Part shown: piece after piece, positions 15,965 to 23,508 of the stretch
Position numbering within the stretch: the first letter of the stretch is position 1
Layout of the letters: every line of letters begins with the position of its first letter
From: Klebsiella grimontii
Lineage (GTDB): Bacteria; Pseudomonadota; Gammaproteobacteria; Enterobacterales; Enterobacteriaceae
DNA length: 64,000 nt
Assembly (NCBI RefSeq): GCF_900200035.1
Contig: NZ_FZTC01000026.1
Span: 22,558-86,557 of the forward strand
Reading direction: 5' to 3'
The notes under the pieces: generated by a model
Databases searched by the model: none
What the model was told of the DNA's origin: nothing
The model's input: only the letters and a program-made list of their open reading frames with translations
Made by a program: the position numbers and the translations under genes

Positions 15965-18900
15965 TTAATGTGGCTTCGCCACTACCCACAAATCATCAGG
16001 GCCGAGATAGCTCAGATTGATCTGGCCGTTATTCATAGCGACCGTCGCTCGCACAAGACCTCGCCGATTAAGGTTAAGAGGGTGTTGTAGCAGACCAATC
16101 GCGTGCCCATCTGGTGCAAGCACTAGCGGTTGTCCGTTCCAATGAAAGAGACCGACTGGAGTTCCGGGGAGCGCCGGAACATCGAACCAATTGACGTTTC
16201 CAAGATAATCTCGCCGCGCCCAAGAAAGGTTGTCTGACGGAGCAAATTCCTGGATGAATTCGAGCCATATAGTCCTAGCTTCGACCGTTGGCCAGTTTGG
16301 TTGTGCCGAATAGACAGCGAGACCAGGTGAACGCAACCAATCGTGCAATTCCGCCCCGTTCGTGAAGTTAGCAGCCGTATCGGTGACGGCCTTGATGGCC
16401 GCCAGTCGTGAATTAAAACCCGCCTGGATCAGTATTGAGGCTGAGCGGTTCATCGTCCCCGTTTCGACAGCTGGAACAGCAAGGCCGAGTTCATAGTCTT
16501 CCAACGCTAGTGCAGGCATGCCAACGGTATCACCGTTGGCGGCGGCACGTACCCGCAACGCCTCCATAGCCCAAGGAAGACGGTAGCCCAGACCGCCCTC
16601 AATAAATTGCAATGCATCTACCTCCTCTCCGGCGATCATCATTGCCAACGGATGCCCAAGCAGCCAACCTCTGAGGATTTCACGCCAATTCGCCGGGAGT
16701 GTGTCTGGTTCAAACGGATAAAAGGTGAACACGCGTTCGGCGATTTCTGTGATCGCAGTGATTGCAGCCTCATGATCTGATACAACCAAGGCTGCATTAG
16801 CTTGCATGAGAAGATTGTTCGCCTCCGGTGCAATTGCATCCAGTGCATGTCCAGCTTCAAGGCCAAGCCCAGCCAGAAAATAGCCACGCCGTGTGACGGC
16901 AGTCGAATTCGCCCAGATATAACGGCTCCGAGTAAACAGCGCGGTGCGATAGGCAGCCCGTGATTCGTCGTTAACACGCAGCAGGCGGCGTTGCCAGAGT
17001 GAAGATTGGAGAATATTATCGAGAGCGGTCTCGATCTGATCATCGGGTACATCGGCCTCACCAATGAGACTGAGAATGGCGGTATCTAGTGTCGCCATAT
17101 GGCGATCCCACTCTTTCAGCGCCTGCTCTCGCTCATCAACCTTTTCACCGGCAACCTCTGGGAAGACCCATGCAGCAGCATTATTGATAACATAGTCGAT
17201 CAAACGGTCGAGATTACCGCCAATGCGGGAGTGCATGCGGCTCAGCAGCGAGAAGATGAGCTGGATGAGCCCGCTTTCCATCTCACGAGCACCGTGGTCT
17301 TCTATCAGATTGACCCATTTGTTGTGCTTCCTGTTATTCACATCTTCAAAGATGGGATAGAGAACAAGGCCTTCTACATCAATATAAGCACGGCCTGCGC
17401 GGCCGATGACATTCTTGAATTCCGAAACCTTGATCAATTCACCGTGCCGGTAGAGCGAGTGCATGACAACCGCTGTCGCCGAGAGATTGAGTCCCTGCGC
17501 CAGAGTCGGCGATGAGATCGTGACCTTGAGTATACCTTCTCGCAGAAGGCGCTCGATTTCCTTGCGATAAGCTGTCGGCAAGGCACCATGGTGAAGAGCC
17601 ACACCAAGCCGAAGGCATTTCAGAATATAGCTGTCTGTCCCAAGCCATTCCTCACCGAGTGCAATAGCGATCTGCAAAGTGGTCAATTCGACTGTTAGCA
17701 AAGACTCGAGTGCACCGCGCGAGTGTAAGTCAACGATGACCTTGGCAAATGGTTCGACGCTGCGGCGCTCTGGGCAATAGATCAACACTGTCTGACCATC
17801 TCTGACTAGACGCCATGCAGTTGCAAGGCTCAACTCCTGCTGATTGTCCGGAAAGAGTCGGTTGCGACGCTTCTTCGGTGGTACGAACAGCGGCGGTGCC
17901 GCACCAGTGAGAAATCTGGGCACAAATGGCCTTTCCTCACCAACGCGAAGATTTAGGCGCGCTGTCGGTGAATTCCAAGTGACCTCGCCGAACCGCAAAC
18001 GCGTCGGGCGCCAATCGTTCTTAATGGGACCTCCCGGTTGATCGCGCCGTAGCCACGCCGAGAAGTCTTCCATTTGATCTCCGTCCGGAAGAATTGCCGA
18101 TAGACAGACTATGCGGCGTTGATCTGCGTCCTGACGACGTAAGAGGCGCTGAATCTGAACCTCGTAACGAACTTCGCGCTCACCTGAACCAATCATATGG
18201 CCCTCATCGAAAACGAGCAAGCCCACATCGTCGAGCAGTGACGGATCGTTCCTCAAGGCGAAATCGAGCTTCTCTGGGGTTGCGACAACAATATCACGCC
18301 CGCGGATGGCATCTTCGTCGAAGCCGGACACCCCGATGCTGCCATAAAGGGCAGAAATGGTCTTGCCGAGAGGCCCGAAGGTACGCTGAAGTGTGGCTTC
18401 GGTTTGCGCTGATAGAGCGCGAAGCGGGGTTACGACAATGGCACGCCGCCCACCGGCTAAACATCTCAGAATAGACAATTCAGCGATGCGGGTCTTACCT
18501 GCGCTGGTCGGCAACGAAACAACGAGGTTGTCAGTCTGGTTGACAGCTCGCGATGCCGCTTCAATCTGCGACGGCCACAAATCGACCTCTGCCCTTGGGC
18601 GTCGAGCGAGCAAGCCAATGAAGAGTTCACGAAGGACAGGCCACGAAGGGGCAACGCCGCCAGCGGGAAGCAGCGGAACTTTTTCGTGGAAGGTGTTCGA
18701 CCAGAAATCGTTAAGCAGATGGATAGCAATCCGGTGCACCCACCATTGCGGTATAAGGTTCAGCTCCCCGCAGATATCGAGGTTTTCACGAAGCTGGGCG
18801 ATCGCTCTTTCGAGAAGAGTATATTCACCGCGATCTAGGGCGAGCAGGAACATCGAAAAGGCACCGAAGAAAACATCTGTCAGTGCGAGATTCAGGCCTT

Positions 18901-19504
18901 CGAAAAGAAAGTCCTTTCCATCTCGTTCCGCCGCATCGGCAACGATGGACTCGGTGAGGTGCTGCTGTAAGAATGTCGTAATGGTCGCATCAGATCCACG
19001 ACCATCGAGACGAAAGGTATATACGCGTGTACGCAGCGAATTGATATCTCGGCGTATCAACAGAGTGAGCGCATGCTCGATCGGCGAGAAATTTGCTTCA
19101 TCGGCCACAATTGCGAGGAGGGAATATGCCCGGGCAGAAAGGTGCGCGAGGTGATAACTGGCAGCAGCAAGGAGGAAATGGAAATCGCGATCAGCTTCTT
19201 CGCGATTGCCGTTGGCCATGACCGACTCAAGCGCTGTCGCCGCCTGTTCGAATGCGATCCGTGCTTGATTCGGGTCGCCATCTGACTCTAAAAGGCGCAG
19301 ACCTAGTCCAAGCAAACCATACGCGTAACTGTGAAGATCGAAGCTGAGTTGAGCCGAGAAATCCGGCGCACCAGGAGGAAGAACACCGTTACGCCAGATC
19401 ATTGCACGTGCCTGACCTCGTGCAATGAGCCTGCCGCGAAAGCCGACCGTCGCCGCGTCAGTTATAGCAGCAATGATAGCATCAGGGGTTGTTGGCATCT
19501 GCAA
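15965..19504 (-). CDS. hamB: Hachiman helicase HamB
   Basis: An 1,179-residue superfamily-2 helicase of the Ski2-like type. Motif I (SLPTSAGKTRIAEL) is near residue 330, Ia (VVTPLRALSAQ) near 360, motif II (FDEGHMIG) near 433, motif III (LSAILPDG) near 475 and motif VI (IGRAGRAYIDVEG) near 700. The N-terminal 300 residues are helical. HamB binds DNA and restrains the HamA nuclease, releasing it when phage or damaged DNA is sensed. The start overlaps the end of hamA by 23 bp, so they are coupled. All helicase motifs are intact. Confidence 0.9.
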   Translation of the reverse strand: MQMPTTPDAIIAAITDAATVGFRGRLIARGQARAMIWRNGVLPPGAPDFSAQLSFDLHSYAYGLLGLGLRLLESDGDPNQARIAFEQAATALESVMANGNREEADRDFHFLLAAASYHLAHLSARAYSLLAIVADEANFSPIEHALTLLIRRDINSLRTRVYTFRLDGRGSDATITTFLQQHLTESIVADAAERDGKDFLFEGLNLALTDVFFGAFSMFLLALDRGEYTLLERAIAQLRENLDICGELNLIPQWWVHRIAIHLLNDFWSNTFHEKVPLLPAGGVAPSWPVLRELFIGLLARRPRAEVDLWPSQIEAASRAVNQTDNLVVSLPTSAGKTRIAELSILRCLAGGRRAIVVTPLRALSAQTEATLQRTFGPLGKTISALYGSIGVSGFDEDAIRGRDIVVATPEKLDFALRNDPSLLDDVGLLVFDEGHMIGSGEREVRYEVQIQRLLRRQDADQRRIVCLSAILPDGDQMEDFSAWLRRDQPGGPIKNDWRPTRLRFGEVTWNSPTARLNLRVGEERPFVPRFLTGAAPPLFVPPKKRRNRLFPDNQQELSLATAWRLVRDGQTVLIYCPERRSVEPFAKVIVDLHSRGALESLLTVELTTLQIAIALGEEWLGTDSYILKCLRLGVALHHGALPTAYRKEIERLLREGILKVTISSPTLAQGLNLSATAVVMHSLYRHGELIKVSEFKNVIGRAGRAYIDVEGLVLYPIFEDVNNRKHNKWVNLIEDHGAREMESGLIQLIFSLLSRMHSRIGGNLDRLIDYVINNAAAWVFPEVAGEKVDEREQALKEWDRHMATLDTAILSLIGEADVPDDQIETALDNILQSSLWQRRLLRVNDESRAAYRTALFTRSRYIWANSTAVTRRGYFLAGLGLEAGHALDAIAPEANNLLMQANAALVVSDHEAAITAITEIAERVFTFYPFEPDTLPANWREILRGWLLGHPLAMMIAGEEVDALQFIEGGLGYRLPWAMEALRVRAAANGDTVGMPALALEDYELGLAVPAVETGTMNRSASILIQAGFNSRLAAIKAVTDTAANFTNGAELHDWLRSPGLAVYSAQPNWPTVEARTIWLEFIQEFAPSDNLSWARRDYLGNVNWFDVPALPGTPVGLFHWNGQPLVLAPDGHAIGLLQHPLNLNRRGLVRATVAMNNGQINLSYLGPDDLWVVAKPH

Positions 19505-20261
19505 TTACTCGATCGTAGACAGCTCCGACAAAAGCAGCATGGTTGTCGATGTGCAAACCGACACCCCATTGGCCAATCGGACCAGGATAAGCCTGTAGCG
19601 CCTGCGTTAGTAGCGCCTGTGGGGGGTTACCTGAAAACGTGAAGAGTAGATGTTTAACACTCTCGGGCGGGATACCGTGCCGGTAGAGCGCTTCGTCGAT
19701 TGCGTCTACGAGCGGTGCATTGGTGCCTATCTCCATAAGTCTGGCCGAGATAAAAGATAATGCATGCGACGAGGGAAGGCCGTTATCCTTATCTAAGCCG
19801 CTCCGAGCCTCATCAAGCGTTTGAGCGCGCAAGTTAATACGGCTTTTAGCTTCTGTTTTCAGGAAGCTGAGTCGCTGTGTTTCAGCGTCGAGAAGCATAC
19901 CGATGACATCATCGCCGCGCATTGCCATATTCCTATGATCCTTCCAGCGCAGTCGTTTGATAGGCGCGCGATAACCGCTGTACGCTTCGATCCATTCTGT
20001 AGCATAGATCTCGCCAAGGTCACCCGATCTAATTTGCGCCGTTTGCGGAAGGAGATCGCTGAGCATATGAGCAGCCGCTGTCTTACCCAACTTCGCAAGA
20101 GCGGTCGCAATCCGCGCCTCTGTAGTGTAGTGGGCGGGGATAGCCCTAGCTGTCATCTGAATGCCAGTCGCAATATCTCCTAGTCGGCCCGTCATGACAC
20201 GAACGTGGTGATTACCTAATGGCATGTCGGCCGAGTCGCACCAATCATAGAACGGGACCAT
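19482..20261 (-). CDS. hamA: Hachiman nuclease HamA (DUF1837)
   Basis: A 259-residue DUF1837 protein. The nuclease core is visible: Glu in RSGDLGEIYATEWIE (about residue 84), Asp in MRGDDVIGML (about 115), and Glu-x-Lys in FLKTEAKSR (about 136). HamA is the effector nuclease of Hachiman and works with HamB to degrade DNA non-specifically on activation, giving abortive-type immunity. The next gene upstream starts 76 bp away on the same strand. Confidence 0.9.
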   Translation of the reverse strand: MVPFYDWCDSADMPLGNHHVRVMTGRLGDIATGIQMTARAIPAHYTTEARIATALAKLGKTAAAHMLSDLLPQTAQIRSGDLGEIYATEWIEAYSGYRAPIKRLRWKDHRNMAMRGDDVIGMLLDAETQRLSFLKTEAKSRINLRAQTLDEARSGLDKDNGLPSSHALSFISARLMEIGTNAPLVDAIDEALYRHGIPPESVKHLLFTFSGNPPQALLTQALQAYPGPIGQWGVGLHIDNHAAFVGAVYDRVIADANNP

Positions 20262-20336
20262 ACCCTACTCCTTAATTCGCAAACAACTTCGAGTCTTGTC
20301 TTTTTGAGGATAGCGTTAAGTAAGGGAATCTCCTCG

Positions 20337-21140
20337 CTACCTTTTTTTCTGTGTGCCATCCAGCTTGCGATGAATAAGCGAAACCAACGTAAGGATGTCC
20401 AGCGCATCCAGTTCAGACATGGGCCAATTCTTCTTAGGCGAATGGGCTAGTGGATTGCGCACAGCGCCGAATAGACCAATGAGTAAATTCGCAAAACCTT
20501 TTTGTTCGCTCTTTTCTGAGTCGGTAGAGAGCGGTCCCAAGGACAGAACTGGTTGTTGTCCGGTAAATGCCTTGTTCACCAAGTCGGCACCATCGCCGCT
20601 CAACCCAGACAAGTGACGAATACGTTCCGCAACCCCTTTCGTCGCCTCGAAGACGGCATGAAAATAGTTTTCGTCCAGAAGTTCTGCACGACAATAGTTC
20701 AAAACTTCTGCATGCACAGCACGGCTTTCGAGTGCAGCCTTAAGTCGCCCGGCGCGGGCTCGGGCAGAATCGAGTGTTGTTGCTTTAGTGGCGTTCGTGA
20801 CCTTACCATCTTCACGGACATAAAAGCCGGAAAAAGCTAGGACAACATTGAGTTCATCACGCCTCCAGGTAAATACTGCTGGATCACGAGCGTAATTTAC
20901 CGGGTTCATCGCACGGTTAATGAACATGATGAGATGGTTGCCGACCTGATATTGGTTCTGCGCACCTACGAGCGCATTATACAGCCGTTTCCATTTTGTC
21001 ATGCTTGGCGATGTGTCGGCAACTTTGATTTCTTGTAGAAGTCGCTCGATCTGCGACCCACTCAAGCCACGTTCGGTATCAGCAAGAACGCGACAGGCGG
21101 CCTCAAGGTGCTGAGAGTTGAATAATGGAATACGTATCAT
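20337..21140 (-). CDS. TIGR02391-family (Ymh-like) HEPN-type protein
   Basis: A 267-residue protein of the TIGR02391 type. The C-terminal domain (about 150-260) carries FGAVRNPLAHSP, the Arg-Asn-x-x-x-His motif of HEPN ribonucleases, preceded by a conserved FEATKGVAERIR helix. TIGR02391 proteins often sit in defence loci; RNA cleavage is plausible but unproven. It lies directly upstream of hamA on the same strand and could be a third component or a separate defence gene sharing the promoter. Confidence 0.75.
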   Translation of the reverse strand: MIRIPLFNSQHLEAACRVLADTERGLSGSQIERLLQEIKVADTSPSMTKWKRLYNALVGAQNQYQVGNHLIMFINRAMNPVNYARDPAVFTWRRDELNVVLAFSGFYVREDGKVTNATKATTLDSARARAGRLKAALESRAVHAEVLNYCRAELLDENYFHAVFEATKGVAERIRHLSGLSGDGADLVNKAFTGQQPVLSLGPLSTDSEKSEQKGFANLLIGLFGAVRNPLAHSPKKNWPMSELDALDILTLVSLIHRKLDGTQKKR

Positions 21141-21161
21141 AAATTATCTTTTTATCACCTT

Positions 21162-21641
21162 TCAGACCCACTCGAGCGCCGTGATAATCGATTGTCCTTC
21201 AGTACCGACCTCCACAAACAAAGCGTGCTCGTAGCCAAGCTGCTACTTATAACCTTGAAGTTTCAGTAGATCGATTCGTCTATCTACGCGACTCGTTGAT
21301 TTTTTGAATTTTAAGACCAGATGATTCTGTTGTGTACCTCGCCGATGCACGATCACATCAGGAAATACTGTCTTTGCTTCAACGTCTTCGCTGTCTGGAT
21401 AAAGCTCCAAATGTCTGAGCCGTTTAGGTTCTACACCATCCCGGTTATATTCGCAATCTACATTCCAACCGGGGAAAGATAGCTGGAGGTACATCGCAAA
21501 GCGAAAGGTAATGGACCGTTCGTTAGCATCAATACTGAGTAGACCATGATCATTAAATCGTAGCTCGGACAATGCATGTGACACAGGTTCGCCTGGTTCA
21601 TATTGATAGAGGTAGCGTATTGGATCCGGGGTCAGTGCCAT
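21162..21641 (-). pseudogene. PD-(D/E)XK-like protein broken by an amber codon
   Basis: Reading from MALTPDPIRYLY gives 132 codons to a TAG at 21243-21245 (..LLKLQGYK-stop). The same frame then continues as QLGYEHALFVEVGTEGQ..ALEWV to TGA at 21162, so one base change interrupts a gene of about 159 codons. The protein resembles a nuclease-fold domain (WNVDCEYNRDG, FPDVIVHRRGT). The expected Glu-x-Lys strand reads LVLKFKKS, with Lys where the catalytic Glu should be. It is probably non-catalytic or decaying. It ends 22 bp before the TIGR02391 gene. Confidence 0.65.
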
Positions 21642-22028
21642 TATCACGCTCGCATACTTAAGGAATTTTATTGGATTTTTCAGTACACATTCGGTTACCA
21701 ACTAAAAGGTATAATAACTGAATACTAAAACCTGATGCTCATCACAAAATCAGAAAAACAAGTTCATGAACCAATGGTAGAAAATTCGTATGATTTGTGT
21801 TCGGCTACTTGCACAGTTATGAACCAAAACTTAGTTCATAAGTGCATGCTTTGATTGCTCTATGAGAAAAAATTATTTTATTACAGTGGGTTGCGAACTT
21901 TTTGATTATAAATTTAATTATGTATTTCCCTCAAACCCAGAATAGTTAAATGCGAACTGTATATATATACAGGTACTATTTCAGACGCTACCCTCTCACT
22001 TTGTAAGTCTTGCTTCAGGGTTAATGCT
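21642..22028. other. Intergenic region with SOS-type promoter
   Basis: Non-coding, AT-rich gap between the divergent defence block and the three-gene operon. Its only clear element is the LexA-type palindrome listed separately. Confidence 0.6.
21957..21972. promoter_or_regulatory. LexA (SOS) box
   Basis: CTGTATATATATACAG, a perfect 16-bp palindrome identical to the core of the consensus LexA site. It sits 56 bp before the first of three same-strand genes, so this operon should be repressed by host LexA and induced by DNA damage or incoming single-stranded DNA. Confidence 0.85.
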
Positions 22029-22343
22029 ATGAATGTCCATAAGAGTTATCAAACTATCACCCACTACCATTTTGATTGGTTGACCCCTGCTGGCGACTAC
22101 CCCAAATCTGCTATTATGGTAGTTGAATGCAAGGATGGCCGGTGGATGATAGTTCAGGAGTTTGGGGAAGATTATGGCTGCTTCGAAGGTGTGCTGAAGA
22201 ATGAAAGCGATCTTATCACTAAGCCTACTTTTTATCCCGGCTTGCGAAGTGCAGCTATCTCCGGTTTTGGTATGATGAAGCAATTATACCCACTGTACGA
22301 TGATAATCTCTTTAATGAATTCCTTTTAGAAATTTCGGAATAG
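22029..22343 (+). CDS. Hypothetical protein, first gene of SOS-controlled operon
   Basis: A 104-residue acidic, soluble protein with no motif I recognise. The order of segments (MVVECKDGRWMIVQEFGEDYGCFEG, then a helical tail) suggests a compact alpha/beta fold. It is followed 8 bp later by the next gene. Its promoter carries a LexA box, which suggests a role in response to DNA damage or conjugative entry, but no function can be assigned. Confidence 0.65.
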   Translation: MNVHKSYQTITHYHFDWLTPAGDYPKSAIMVVECKDGRWMIVQEFGEDYGCFEGVLKNESDLITKPTFYPGLRSAAISGFGMMKQLYPLYDDNLFNEFLLEISE

Positions 22344-22351
22344 GTATTTAT

Positions 22352-22828
22352 ATGACCAATATCCTTATGCCCGATTGCCTTGTAATGTTAAATAATCTCT
22401 TACAGGCTATTGAGAATGCACCCGTTGAGTGCGATGGTCATACATTAATGATAAGCAGTGCTCTAAATCATGCAGGCATTTCTCATCAACGAATGTGCGG
22501 GGTAGTTAAAAACCCAAAAACAAACTTTGAGTTATATCCACACTTCTGGATTCAGATAGGCGAATTTACTCTGGATTACCGACTCAGGATGTGGGTTGGG
22601 TATTATTCCGGTGAAAAACTAGCAGAGGATGCCCCTCACGGGATATTCCATGTTCGAGGGCTTGAGTATCAATACGCTTCTGGTACCCTTTGCCCACCAG
22701 CAGAGCTTGACTTTAATTTATTGAACTTTATGAGTGATGATTTTTACGGAAAAATTAACCATACTGAACTTACCGCTCTTGCACATTCAGTAAATTTAAG
22801 TGACTTAACCTGTGTAAAAAATCCTTGA
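22352..22828 (+). CDS. Hypothetical protein, second gene of SOS-controlled operon
   Basis: A 158-residue protein with a beta-rich middle full of aromatic residues (FELYPHFWIQIGEFTLDYRLRMWVGYYSG). The pattern YPHFWI..DYRLRMW recalls transglutaminase- or peptidase-fold accessory domains, but no catalytic triad is clear. Neighbours on both sides are closely spaced on the same strand. Function unknown. Confidence 0.65.
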   Translation: MTNILMPDCLVMLNNLLQAIENAPVECDGHTLMISSALNHAGISHQRMCGVVKNPKTNFELYPHFWIQIGEFTLDYRLRMWVGYYSGEKLAEDAPHGIFHVRGLEYQYASGTLCPPAELDFNLLNFMSDDFYGKINHTELTALAHSVNLSDLTCVKNP

Positions 22829-22833
22829 TAAAT

Positions 22834-23508
22834 ATGTCGAAAATACATCTCATTACTACATGTGCGAAAAGTAAAAACGGCCCGGTTCTGGATACTGTAT
22901 TTCCCTACAATATTCCGGATATATGGAATGCGTACCAGCAATGGAAATGTCTTGTGCAGTCCAGATACACTTCGGGTAAAGATGAAATTACTGAAACCCA
23001 AAATATATACCGTGGCGCTCACTGGAATACGGCTAAGTCTATTGCAGCCTCACATTCTCGTATCTGCCTCTGGGTTATTTCTGCAGGTCTGGGCCTGCGG
23101 CACAGTTCTGACCCCGCAATCCCTTATGAAGCGACGTTTTCTCAGCCTGGAAAAAAGAGCGCCAGCATCTGGGGAATGCTGACCTCCGACCCTGTTCTGC
23201 CGGGAAAAGTAACTTCTCTTGCGGAGCTGTTAAGTTTGTACCGGCATGATAGCTTTGTCATCGCCGCCTCTCCCGTCTATCTGAACGCTGTAGAGGACGA
23301 TCTTCTTAAAGGAATGGCTTATCTCACCTGTCCAAGAGAACAGCTTAAAATCGCTTCCAGCGCTTCCTACAACGGCAGATTAAGGGAGTATGTGCGATAC
23401 GGTGGAATCCTGATGATGAAAGACCTTAATTCGAACATGACGACTCTGAACATAAAGCATGCTGGCATGCTGATCCATGATATGGGGATCATGCCAGACA
23501 CACTATGA
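22834..23508 (+). CDS. Hypothetical protein, DUF6884/YaaA-like fold, third gene of SOS operon
   Basis: A 224-residue protein with LITTCAKSKNG at the N-terminus, YRGAHWNTAKSIA near residue 65 and LWVISAGLGLRHSSDPAIPYEATF near 85. This pattern resembles DUF6884/YaaA-type proteins, some of which are DNA-modification or repair accessories. ATG is used rather than an upstream TTG. Its last 6 bp overlap the end of the convergent 709-residue gene. It contains a near-copy of the plasmid-wide 13-bp element encoding KVTS, which suggests that this operon belongs to the backbone. Confidence 0.55.
   Translation: MSKIHLITTCAKSKNGPVLDTVFPYNIPDIWNAYQQWKCLVQSRYTSGKDEITETQNIYRGAHWNTAKSIAASHSRICLWVISAGLGLRHSSDPAIPYEATFSQPGKKSASIWGMLTSDPVLPGKVTSLAELLSLYRHDSFVIAASPVYLNAVEDDLLKGMAYLTCPREQLKIASSASYNGRLREYVRYGGILMMKDLNSNMTTLNIKHAGMLIHDMGIMPDTL
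23205..23217. repeat. 13-bp element, one mismatch
   Basis: AAAAGTAACTTCT inside the third SOS-operon gene, read as KVTS; the leftmost candidate copy. Confidence 0.4.
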
